Below, in pieces: positions 52,058-60,663 of a DNA stretch of 64,000 bases (the stretch's first letter is position 1; each line of letters opens with the position of its first letter). The position numbers were made by a program, and so were the translations under genes. Under the pieces are notes generated by a model that did not search any database, was not told the origin of the DNA, and saw only the letters and a list, made by a program, of their open reading frames with translations. The stretch comes from Bacteroidales bacterium UBA1181 (lineage in GTDB: Bacteria > Bacteroidota > Bacteroidia > Bacteroidales > Paludibacteraceae), in contig DBYR01000005.1 of assembly GCA_002310215.1 (NCBI GenBank), positions 1-64,000 of the forward strand. The letters run 5' to 3'.

Positions 52058-52112
52058 TTTTTCGTTTTTGCACTATTTTCACCACCATTGTAATTAGTGC
52101 AAAAACGCCGCT

Positions 52113-53186
52113 TTACACCAACTCCCCACTAAACGCCTTTTTGAGTATGCTTTGTCTGAGTGCCTCGGCTTGTTGCAGTGCGTTCTCAATGTAGGTTTCG
52201 CTTGCCGTTGCCTGCGACAGGCGCGATTCGATTTCTTTTACTATGCGCTGCTGCTCGGCGAGCGGGGGAAGTGAAAATTCATATTCTTCTACGGTAGGTA
52301 CTGTTAATTGGGGAATTGCACTTCCCGTAATTGCCATAGTTTTAGAGTCTACCATATATTTCAAAAAAGAATTATTCAGATTGTCACTTGGAATAATAAC
52401 AATCAATCTCACAATTGGGAAAAATGGTTCTTCTCTAATTTCAGTGTGCCCTGTGCCACTACCACGCCCTGCAATTGTAACACAAGGTTCATTTACACGA
52501 CTAACATCCGTATAGCCATATAATCCTTTCTGTTTTACTGCGTTAGCATAAATTGGGATTCTGTATTTTTCGGTCTTTATTTCAGAAAAATTATTTTTTG
52601 GAACATCACCTCCTGCAAAAATTTTCTTTGTGCAATCCTTTAACTTCACCATTTCCCATTTCCCCTCATCATTATTGAGCCAATGGTTGAGCACTGCCTG
52701 TCGGTAGGTTTTAATCTGCTGCTGAGCGGTGCGCAGGTGCTGCACGGCCTTGTCGAGTTCGGCGAAAAGGGTTTCTATGCGGGTTACTATGGCGTGCTGG
52801 GTGGCAAGTGGGGGGAGAGGGATGGGGATTTGCAACAAATCTCGTTTCGCAAGACTTGGTATTGTGGTACTTTTGTCCAACTTTTTGAAATCAAATGATT
52901 TACAAAAGAAAAACAAATATCTTGGCAAAACCTTTTCAGATGGCTGGATTCCAAAGGCCGTATCAACATTCCAAAATTTACGATTGACAAAAATCGGGCT
53001 GTCTATTGTTCCTTTTCTGCCGATAATGGTACTATTTTCCTTGCATAGATAGCCTGTGGCCCAACCAATGATTCCTCCACTGCCATAAATAGGATATTTA
53101 CCCTGTGGTGAAACAACCTCTTTTTGGTTTTTCCCATTAATGATTTCAGCGACATCGCCTAATTTGTATGTTGGGTAGGTGGGCAT
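52113..53186 (-). CDS. hsdS: Type I restriction-modification specificity subunit (HsdS)
   Basis: It recognises the DNA target and bridges HsdM and HsdR. The 357 residues show the two-fold HsdS layout: target domain 1 (about 5-110), a central conserved helix (PLATQHAIVTRIETLFAELD, then KAVQHLRTAQQQIKTYRQAV), target domain 2 (about 180-300) and the matching C-terminal helix (PLAEQQRIVKEIESRL onward). Both target domains are AT-rich relative to the conserved helices, as expected where specificity is exchanged. The start is 10 bp after the stop of the RloC-like gene. I see no flanking second hsdS or recombinase. Confidence 0.93.
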   Translation of the reverse strand: MPTYPTYKLGDVAEIINGKNQKEVVSPQGKYPIYGSGGIIGWATGYLCKENSTIIGRKGTIDSPIFVNRKFWNVDTAFGIQPSEKVLPRYLFFFCKSFDFKKLDKSTTIPSLAKRDLLQIPIPLPPLATQHAIVTRIETLFAELDKAVQHLRTAQQQIKTYRQAVLNHWLNNDEGKWEMVKLKDCTKKIFAGGDVPKNNFSEIKTEKYRIPIYANAVKQKGLYGYTDVSRVNEPCVTIAGRGSGTGHTEIREEPFFPIVRLIVIIPSDNLNNSFLKYMVDSKTMAITGSAIPQLTVPTVEEYEFSLPPLAEQQRIVKEIESRLSQATASETYIENALQQAEALRQSILKKAFSGELV

Positions 53187-53196
53187 AATTTCTAAT

Positions 53197-55551
53197 TTAT
53201 GATATACTATTTACTAATGCGTTGTATTGTTGCTCGTCTTTTTCTTTTATTTTATCCAAAATCAGTTGAGCTATGGTTTTCATTTCAGGGACATCGACAA
53301 GACTTTCACCTCTCTCAAAAGTTCCACACAAATGAGAATACTCATTTACAAGTCGGTTAGTATAAATAGGTTCTATGCCATCTCCAAAAAATAATTTTCG
53401 TCTTTCTCTTTGTGCGTCTTCTTCTCTGTTTTGATTATACATATCTGGATACTTATAATACAGAAAGATTTCGAGAAATTTACGAGCGTTATTCCCGAAA
53501 TTATAAAACTTTGTATAATTCGTATCATCAACTTGAACCAAGTTTGCACAATCATATATTTGTTTGAACAAATAATTAAATTCGGTCACATACTCTTCCA
53601 TATAACGAGGCATTTTTTCGATGATAGATTTTTTGTCTTGTCTCGAAATAATGAAAAACAACTTGTTATTAGACAACCTCTTTAAGTATTTCAAAAAATT
53701 CAAATTATGGGTTGAAATAAAAAGTTGCTCGAAATTATCATCAGCAACAATCTTTTTATGAATTAACGAATATACACAAAAAATATGGTTGCTATCTAAG
53801 CTGGAAATCGGGTCATCGATCCATATTATTGGCTTCTTCCCTTGTGTTGATACATCTTCCAATTTTGCCATAAAGTAACAGAAAGCAATCATATTGCATT
53901 CCCCTTCGCTCAAATTATAGGCAGGATTTCCGTCTCTGAGTATAAAAAACTTATATGATTTATCCGTTTCATTCTCTTTCTCTGCCCTTAGTGAAAGATG
54001 AAGTTGACCAAAGAATTCGGATAAATACTCCTTTACTTTTTCGGCTCCTTTTTGTTCATCATTCATTTTTGCTTTTAATTGTTCAACTTCATCCTCTTTG
54101 CTTTTTATTTGGAAATCAACATTTTCCTTTTCAGTTTCTTTTGCGTTCTTCTGTGCCTCCAATTGCCTAATATTATCTTGGCTACCTTTGTAATCTATCG
54201 TACCAACGAAATTATATATTTCGTACAATCTCAACGACGTTTGGGCTTCTGCTCTTTTACCCTTCAATTCTTTTGTGAATTGGTTATTTTGCGCAACAAT
54301 TTCGTTGTAACCTTTGGAAAAGGACTCTAAATCATTTGTATAATCTGTAACAGGAATGAATGTTTTCGTTCCAAACAAATCGTCTTTCTTTGATTGAAGT
54401 TGTTCCTTCAACGAATCCAAAGACTTCATGATGTTCTCTTTTAATGATTGAACACTTAAGCCATCCAATTGGGTGTGAAAGGTGGAATAAAATAAATTCT
54501 TATCAATAGAAAGGGCATCTATATTTGACCGCACATTCGTAATTTCTCCGATTAACGAATCAATGTCTTCTTCTAGTTTTTTCTGTGTATCATCAAAAAA
54601 GTTATTCAGCAATGTCCATCTATCAGATGTAATTGGATTGCCGCAAAAAGCACATTTATCTCCTTGTTTATGTAATTCCTTACCACGTTTAGCCCAATTG
54701 ATTAAGTCTGCATTGACAAATTCTTCGATTTTCTCTTTTTGAACTATTTTTTCTTCTACCAACTTTTTGACTTTATTCGCAATCTCAGAAAGTGCTGTAT
54801 TGGGGGACATTAACAAAGAAACGTCTGCTTTTTCGTCTTCTTTGAGTAGATGCTTCAGTTCTTCTTTCTTTTCGTTAGAAATTGGTATATATGTATCTTG
54901 CAAAACTTGCTCAATTTCAGACTTTAATTTGGGAAGACTGTAGTTTTGATCGCCGTATAATGCAGAATTATATTTTATAGAATGTTGTTTGTCTTCAGTA
55001 GCTTTAGCCCTCAGCAGGCTTTCTAGTCTGGTATTAGCATTTTTATAAGCGTCATTGGCGTTTTTATATTCGCTATCCTTTACTTCTTGGTCTTTATAAA
55101 GCCCTGTTTTTTCTTCTCCTTCTACATTTTTACCTAACTCATTATTTATGTTGTCTATTTGGGTTTGAATGGTATTATTATCTTCTCCTAATACTGCAAA
55201 AGACGAAATGTTACCATCATCATTATAAGGGAAAGACAGATTGTCTCTTACAAAATCTTCATTGAATACACGTATAGTCTTTGTGTGATTTGTCGGATTG
55301 TCGTGTTTGACAGGATTTCCATCTACTATCACTTCAAAAATTTTAGCTGAGTCATATTTATCAGATATTTTTCCTGTTTCTAAAGCACGAATTATTCGGG
55401 ACAATGTTGTTTTACCTGAATAATTCCTACCATATAGAACATTTATTTTCTTAAATGTTAGCACATTTCCGTTTTTATCTTTTACAGAACTATCCCAATC
55501 AAAATCATCAAAAACGGCTATTTTCTTTATGCTTTTAATCTTTTCAATCAT
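53197..55551 (-). CDS. RloC-like anticodon nuclease
   Basis: A 784-residue ATPase-nuclease from the ATG at 55551 (MIEKIKSIKKIAVFDDFDWD). The Walker A is YGRNYSGKTTLSR (41-48). Long coiled coils (about 140-290 and 310-510) flank CAFC (300-303), a Rad50-type zinc hook in the middle. The ABC signature region LSEGECNMIAF and Walker B IIWIDDPISSLDSNH (near 580) are followed by an H-loop STHNLN. The C-terminal domain has ARKFLE (Arg and Glu near 688 and 692) and NEYSHL (His near 740), matching the Arg-Glu-His triad of PrrC/RloC anticodon nucleases. RloC cuts tRNA in the anticodon loop on DNA-damage or restriction-failure cues. Its position between hsdR and hsdS fits a backup for a phage-inhibited type I enzyme. 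Gene symbol withheld because the activity is inferred. Confidence 0.8.
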   Translation of the reverse strand: MIEKIKSIKKIAVFDDFDWDSSVKDKNGNVLTFKKINVLYGRNYSGKTTLSRIIRALETGKISDKYDSAKIFEVIVDGNPVKHDNPTNHTKTIRVFNEDFVRDNLSFPYNDDGNISSFAVLGEDNNTIQTQIDNINNELGKNVEGEEKTGLYKDQEVKDSEYKNANDAYKNANTRLESLLRAKATEDKQHSIKYNSALYGDQNYSLPKLKSEIEQVLQDTYIPISNEKKEELKHLLKEDEKADVSLLMSPNTALSEIANKVKKLVEEKIVQKEKIEEFVNADLINWAKRGKELHKQGDKCAFCGNPITSDRWTLLNNFFDDTQKKLEEDIDSLIGEITNVRSNIDALSIDKNLFYSTFHTQLDGLSVQSLKENIMKSLDSLKEQLQSKKDDLFGTKTFIPVTDYTNDLESFSKGYNEIVAQNNQFTKELKGKRAEAQTSLRLYEIYNFVGTIDYKGSQDNIRQLEAQKNAKETEKENVDFQIKSKEDEVEQLKAKMNDEQKGAEKVKEYLSEFFGQLHLSLRAEKENETDKSYKFFILRDGNPAYNLSEGECNMIAFCYFMAKLEDVSTQGKKPIIWIDDPISSLDSNHIFCVYSLIHKKIVADDNFEQLFISTHNLNFLKYLKRLSNNKLFFIISRQDKKSIIEKMPRYMEEYVTEFNYLFKQIYDCANLVQVDDTNYTKFYNFGNNARKFLEIFLYYKYPDMYNQNREEDAQRERRKLFFGDGIEPIYTNRLVNEYSHLCGTFERGESLVDVPEMKTIAQLILDKIKEKDEQQYNALVNSIS

Positions 55552-55612
55552 AATATATCTATAATTACATTCAAAAAGGTGGAACACTGTCCCTCTTTTT
55601 AATTCAATATAT

Positions 55613-55684
55613 TTACGCCACTAAAACTTCATTCAACTCATCAATAATCGCTTCCATCTCATTGTCAAACAATTTTGAACGCAT
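55613..55684 (-). pseudogene. Remnant of an hsdR 3' end
   Basis: The frame ending at 55613 encodes KLFDNEMEAIIDELNEVLVA and stop. The intact hsdR ends LFGNEMESIIEELNEVLVA and stop at 57302. The two DNA segments are also similar (about 80% over some 55 nt by eye). The copy lies 13 bp downstream of the DUF1016 gene. An ATG at 55684 gives a 23-codon frame, but this is best read as a left-over tail of hsdR. Confidence 0.8.
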
Positions 55685-55697
55685 CTCTATTTGAAAA

Positions 55698-57305
55698 CTA
55701 CGAATCCAATTTTATCACTTCCGACACTTTTTTATCAATATCAGTCACAATATCACTAATAAAAGCATCTATTGTGTGTAATTGCTCTTCCTGAGACGGG
55801 AACTCACTATATAGTTTTTCTAAATATGTTTCTCTATTGAAATTATTCCTTACTACATATTGGTTTCTACAGAACAGTACTTCGAGTTCGCTGTGTACAT
55901 CAAAAGCATTTTTCCCTGCTGGTCGAAATACATTGAGTCTCACATCTATTCTCACATTATCAATGCCATAGTGTAATTTCTCTATAAAGGATTTCAACTC
56001 TTCAAGATCTGCTTCATAAAACCCCTTGCTCCCTGTCCATATCATCAACTGGATTGTTTCAAACTCTTCTTCGAATTCAGCCCTCAATTTCTTGGCAATC
56101 ATTTCGAACATAGGCAACACGAGATCCAGAAATAATCGTTGAGTATTACTCTCATTGACAGTTTCTACCAATGGTTTAATACTTAGTTGTTGCAACTTCT
56201 CCTTTAAAGCCTGTAATTTTTGCTCAGATTGAGGAAACTGCTTTGTCCATTCCTCGTCTAACGTACTATTTATAATCTCGTCTGAAGGTAATTCTTCTTG
56301 CATAAAAGAAGGAAGTTGATTATGCAATAGAAAGTCAGACACTCCTATTGGCGCAGCTATATTTTTCAAAGAATATTTTATTTCTGTTTTGTTGGGAGTT
56401 TTGCAAAGCAAGACACCTATGGTTGATTGATGATGAGGCAATTTCATTTTTGCATCCACTGCATTTATATAAAAATTTAACTTGCCGGCATATTCTGGCT
56501 TGAAATCTCCAATTTTCAATTCAAATACCACGTAGCAATTCAGAGGAATGTTGAAGAACAATAGGTCTAAATAATAGTCGTCGCTCTCTACCTTTATGTT
56601 ATATTGATTCCCGACAAACGCAAAACCTTTGCCCAACTCCAACATAAATTTTTTCAAGTGATCAATCAAGCCCAGTTCTAAATCTCGTTCCTGCATATCT
56701 TCTCTAATATCAAGGAACTCAAAAATGTATGGGTTTTTAAAAACACTTGAGACTTCGACAGAGCGTTTGGCAGGTAATGTTTCTGAGAAATTAGAGATGG
56801 ACTGTCCCTGCCTTTTATATAATTGTGACGCTATTTGATGAGAGAGAATATTTTTACTCCACCCATGTTCTGCTGTTTTTGAAATATAAAACAGTCTCTC
56901 TTCAGGTAATTTACATTTGTTTAATATGACTGTATGGTTTGTCCATGAAATTTGCGCAACCAGTGGTTGCGTAAATTCAATAACCTGAAAATCATTTAAT
57001 TGCAAATTCGCAGCCAATGGTTGCGTAATTGTATATGCTTCTGCGAATTGACGCATATACAATAAATTTCTCGGAGAAAAACCCTTCATATCTGGAAATT
57101 CCGAAGACAAATCTTTTGATAGTTGGTCTATCACCTTACTGCCCCAACCTTCTGACTTTTGTTGCTCTTCTATGGTTTTTCCGATCAGCCAATAAATAGA
57201 AATCAATTCTTTATTGACAGACAATATAGCACGCTGCTTTGCCGCCCTTACTTTTCCTTTCAGAAAGGACAATAACTGTGGATATTTATCTGGTAATGTA
57301 CTCAT
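55698..57305 (-). CDS. DUF1016/YhcG-type PD-(D/E)xK nuclease with C-terminal extension
   Basis: A 535-residue protein. Residues about 10-150 are the DUF1016 N-terminal domain (NKELISIYWLIGKTIEEQQK, later SPRNLLYMRQF). Residues about 190-345 are the PDDEXK nuclease of the same family: a VGNQYNIKVESDDYYLDLLF strand with the Asp, then CYVVFELKIGDFKPEYAGKL with the Glu-x-Lys. YhcG-type proteins usually end here, near 350; this one has about 190 further residues (from about 345) that I do not recognise, helical at first, then KLRAEFEEEFETIQLMIW. The start codon overlaps the hsdR stop (ATGA). Flanking copies of the hsdR tail suggest it was inserted into the locus. Its partner or target is unknown. 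Confidence 0.8.
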   Translation of the reverse strand: MSTLPDKYPQLLSFLKGKVRAAKQRAILSVNKELISIYWLIGKTIEEQQKSEGWGSKVIDQLSKDLSSEFPDMKGFSPRNLLYMRQFAEAYTITQPLAANLQLNDFQVIEFTQPLVAQISWTNHTVILNKCKLPEERLFYISKTAEHGWSKNILSHQIASQLYKRQGQSISNFSETLPAKRSVEVSSVFKNPYIFEFLDIREDMQERDLELGLIDHLKKFMLELGKGFAFVGNQYNIKVESDDYYLDLLFFNIPLNCYVVFELKIGDFKPEYAGKLNFYINAVDAKMKLPHHQSTIGVLLCKTPNKTEIKYSLKNIAAPIGVSDFLLHNQLPSFMQEELPSDEIINSTLDEEWTKQFPQSEQKLQALKEKLQQLSIKPLVETVNESNTQRLFLDLVLPMFEMIAKKLRAEFEEEFETIQLMIWTGSKGFYEADLEELKSFIEKLHYGIDNVRIDVRLNVFRPAGKNAFDVHSELEVLFCRNQYVVRNNFNRETYLEKLYSEFPSQEEQLHTIDAFISDIVTDIDKKVSEVIKLDS

Positions 57306-60103
57306 GCTACTAATACTTCATTCAATTCTTCAATAATCGACTCCATCTCGTTACCAAACAACTGGTACATCTTGCCTCGTCCACCTTGGGCATCGAAAGG
57401 GGTGTAGTCCAAATCGTCAATATCGAGGTGGTAACTGCTCACCATGTGGTCTTTGATCATCCGCAGCCATTCAATCTGCTCGGGCGTGAAGCGGTTGCGG
57501 TTGCCTGTGTGCTGGCGGAACAGCCACGTGTTGAAATTTCGCTCAATGGTGTTGTTGAAGGCTTCAAGACCCTGGTCGATACCGCAGGCGTGGCGCACTA
57601 ACGAAACCAATGCCGTGAGTTCCGTAACGGGGCGGTTGGCTTTCACCTTCTCAATAGCGCAATAGGCATCCCAAACGTACATCGGTGCTAACATCGGCTT
57701 GTCCTGCTTCAGTTTTTCGAGCAACTCCTGCGCCATCTGCAGGGTGAGATTGCGGCGGTTGTAGGACTGGTTGTAGAAAATGCTCAACGCCATTATCTCG
57801 TCTTTGTGCTGCTCCAAATATTCGGTGAAATCGTGCACCGTCTCTTTCGCCTTCTCGAGCGTGAAACTGTTGAACTCGCTTTTCAGCACCGTGTCAAGGT
57901 TTACGGTGTCTATCTTCTGATCGTGCAGGTTGCGCACGGTGACAATGTATTCGTTCAACTCGCCGTTGAAGGTGCTGCTGGCAACGTCGGCCAACCGTTG
58001 CTGCGCCTTTCTGCGTATCTCCTCCTCAATGGCGGGCGTCAGTTCGGCTGGCGGAATCTTTTTCAGTTCTGCCTGTGCCTCATCGTCGATTTTGTCGGGG
58101 TCGAAAGCCGATAACAGTTCGGCGCTCATCTGCCCCAACGTCTTGCCCCGCGACAAGGTTTCTATCTTTTCCTTCTCTTTTTCGGTAACCTCTTTGTTCA
58201 GCCGAATCAAGCGATTGGCCAACGAAGTGAACAAATCTTCTTCCGTAACGCCCATCGTGACTGCGCCCAACAAATCCTTCAGTGGCACGGTGGGTTTGCG
58301 TTCCAACGGTCGGCTGTCGGTTTTCTTGGTTTGCGTTACGCCCACGGCATCCACAATCACAAAATGCGTTTTGGTCAGCGCCGTGCGGCTCACCAATTGC
58401 AGCGAGTCGGGGTTTATGGTGCGGGTGCCACGGCCTTTCATCTGCTCGAAATAGTTGGCACTGCGCACATCGCGCATAAAGAGCAGCACTTCGAGCGGCT
58501 TCACGTCGGTGCCTGTGGCAATCATATCCACCGTCACGGCAATGCGCGGATAGTATTGGTTGCGGAATCGGTTCAGCACCGATTTAGGATCTTCGTCAAT
58601 CTTGTAGGTCACCTTCTTGCAGAAGTCGTTGCCTTCGTCGAACTCCTCACGCACAATCTTGATAATATCGTCGGCGTGGCTGTCGGTCTTGGCGAAAATG
58701 AGCGTCTTGGGCACCTCGTACTGTCCGTTCTCGTCGTAGCGGTTCGGGAAAATCTCCTCCATCAGCGCCTTGCGGAACTGACGGATAACGGTGCGTATCT
58801 GGCTCGGATTCACCACCGATTTGTCCAAATCATTCTTCTTATATTCGGTGTCCTCGTCCACCTGCTGCCAACGGGTTTTGCGAGTGGCCTTGTCACGATA
58901 GTCGATATGCCATCCCGCCTTGATTAACCCACCGTTTTTCGATATTTCCGTTTCAATGGTATAGACATCGTACGGCACATTCACGCCATCCACCACCGAT
59001 TGCTCGTAGGTGTATTCACTTACCACATTCTCGTTGAAGAAACCGAAGGTACGTTTGTCGGGCGTGGCAGTCAGACCAATCAGGAACGCATCGAAGTAGT
59101 CGAGCACCTGTTTCCAAAGATTGTAAATGCTACGGTGGCATTCGTCAATCACCACAAAATCGAACTGTTCGATAGGCACTTTGGCGGTGTATTCCACAGG
59201 AATGGCTTGCTGGTCCTTCAGCCGCTGCTGCAGCCACGACGATTCGTTCGGGTTGTCGGTTTCGGCGGATTCGTCCAACTCCTCGCCTTTCAGAATCGAA
59301 TAGAGTCGCTGAATGGTGGATATGCACACCTGACTGTCATTGGCAATATAACTCGACGAGAGCCGCTGCACGTTGTAGAGTTCGGTGAATTTGCGGTTGT
59401 CGTCGTTCGGGCGGAAGTTCATAAACTCCTGCTCGGCCTGCTCGCCCAAATTGCGCGTATCTACAAGAAACAGAATACGTTTCGCTTTGGCAAATTTCAG
59501 CAGACGGTAAATGAACGTTATGGCGGTAAACGTTTTTCCTGCACCCGTCGCCATCTGAATCAGCGCCCGCGGGCGGTTGTTGCGGAACGATTCCTCGAGA
59601 TTCGTCACGGCCTTAATCTGTGCTGGGCGAAGCCCCGTTGTGTCTAAAGCTGGAAAATCTTGCAACCGACTTCTAAGGCTTTTGCCGTTGCGCATCCATT
59701 CGGCAAAAGTTTCGGGGCGGTGAAACGCAAACACCACACGGCTGCGAGGCTTGGGATCACTGTAATCGGTGAAATGCGTCAGCGAGCCCGTTGTCTCATA
59801 CACATAGACAAGCTGTTCGTTGTTCAGGTATTTCAGTTTTGCGTTGGCATACCGCACCGACTGTTCCTCCACAACAGTGAGATTTACCCCTTCCTCCTCT
59901 CGTTTAGCCTCAATGACACCAACAGGCTTCCGGTTGACAAACAAGACATAATCAGCAGGTCCCTCGTCAGTTTGGTACTCACGTATAGCTACACCAAGGC
60001 CCGCCGAAAAATCTATTTTATTTTTCGATTGGATTTTCCACCCTGCTTGTTCGAGCAGAGAGTCGATCTTATCACGTGCTATCTGTTCCGGATTCTGATT
60101 CAT
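57302..60103 (-). CDS. hsdR: Type I restriction enzyme R subunit (HsdR)
   Basis: Restriction and translocation subunit. The 933 residues begin with a PD-(D/E)xK nuclease (Asp in GPADYVLFVNRKP, then VGVIEAKREE, residues about 44-66). A superfamily 2 motor follows: Walker A MATGAGKTFTAITF near 185, Walker B VVIDECHRSIYNLW near 318, LIGLTATPDKRTFGFF, and motif VI FEQMKGRGTRTI near 555. The C-terminal helical domain binds HsdM. All catalytic motifs are present. It heads the minus-strand island behind the promoter at 60165, with the DUF1016 gene overlapping its stop. Confidence 0.95.
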   Translation of the reverse strand: MNQNPEQIARDKIDSLLEQAGWKIQSKNKIDFSAGLGVAIREYQTDEGPADYVLFVNRKPVGVIEAKREEEGVNLTVVEEQSVRYANAKLKYLNNEQLVYVYETTGSLTHFTDYSDPKPRSRVVFAFHRPETFAEWMRNGKSLRSRLQDFPALDTTGLRPAQIKAVTNLEESFRNNRPRALIQMATGAGKTFTAITFIYRLLKFAKAKRILFLVDTRNLGEQAEQEFMNFRPNDDNRKFTELYNVQRLSSSYIANDSQVCISTIQRLYSILKGEELDESAETDNPNESSWLQQRLKDQQAIPVEYTAKVPIEQFDFVVIDECHRSIYNLWKQVLDYFDAFLIGLTATPDKRTFGFFNENVVSEYTYEQSVVDGVNVPYDVYTIETEISKNGGLIKAGWHIDYRDKATRKTRWQQVDEDTEYKKNDLDKSVVNPSQIRTVIRQFRKALMEEIFPNRYDENGQYEVPKTLIFAKTDSHADDIIKIVREEFDEGNDFCKKVTYKIDEDPKSVLNRFRNQYYPRIAVTVDMIATGTDVKPLEVLLFMRDVRSANYFEQMKGRGTRTINPDSLQLVSRTALTKTHFVIVDAVGVTQTKKTDSRPLERKPTVPLKDLLGAVTMGVTEEDLFTSLANRLIRLNKEVTEKEKEKIETLSRGKTLGQMSAELLSAFDPDKIDDEAQAELKKIPPAELTPAIEEEIRRKAQQRLADVASSTFNGELNEYIVTVRNLHDQKIDTVNLDTVLKSEFNSFTLEKAKETVHDFTEYLEQHKDEIMALSIFYNQSYNRRNLTLQMAQELLEKLKQDKPMLAPMYVWDAYCAIEKVKANRPVTELTALVSLVRHACGIDQGLEAFNNTIERNFNTWLFRQHTGNRNRFTPEQIEWLRMIKDHMVSSYHLDIDDLDYTPFDAQGGRGKMYQLFGNEMESIIEELNEVLVA

Positions 60104-60164
60104 TTGCGCTCAGTTTTTAAGGGGTCAGACCACCTGAATTGCCATGTTAAGCAAGTCACACACG

Positions 60165-60172
60165 CAAATATA
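60165..60172 (-). promoter_or_regulatory. Promoter -7 element of the hsd island
   Basis: Read on the minus strand: TATATTTG, an exact TAnnTTTG match, 62 bp before hsdR. Confidence 0.6.
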
Positions 60173-60179
60173 CAATAAT

Positions 60180-60530
60180 TCCACTACTGCGGCATCCTTA
60201 GAGCGATTAAAAAACAAACTCGTCAGGCAACAAACCCACACCCCGTGTCACTCCTTCGGGATTCCCCTCATCATGTGTCCTTTCCCCATGGGTTCACACC
60301 CCCTAGCAGGGATACGACACCCTTTCAGGATTCCGTGCGGAGAGGCGCGTGGGGAAGTGGTCCATCCGAAGATTTGCCACATCGTATATTCCACAATCAT
60401 TTACTATTTAACCATTTGCAAATCACTATTCCAAAGAAACGGGAAGTCCGACCCTCTTCCTCCTTGTCAAATCGTCAATTCCGCGTTCATCTTACTTGTT
60501 TTCAGTAAATTTTTATTGCGTTTTTTTCAG
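60180..60530. other. Divergent intergenic region with G/C-cluster repeats
   Basis: No gene is supported. The part around 60285-60335 has CCCCATGGG, CCCCCTAGCAGGG and CCCTTTCAGG clusters like those at 170-420, so the same intergenic repeat class is present. The rest is AT-rich. Confidence 0.5.
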
Positions 60531-60538
60531 AAAAAACA

Positions 60539-60546
60539 TATATTTG
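60539..60546 (+). promoter_or_regulatory. Promoter -7 element of the BspA-like gene
   Basis: TATATTTG with TTG at 60516-60518 and a 20-bp spacer. The leader would be about 110 nt. Confidence 0.7.
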
Positions 60547-60663
60547 TAATAATTATATACTTCGGTTTTACATTCATGGTGTGTATAAATCAACAAAGTG
60601 CTATTTAATATGAACGCATGGGCTCAATGGGCCTATGATATTGGTTGTTAATAATATATTGTT

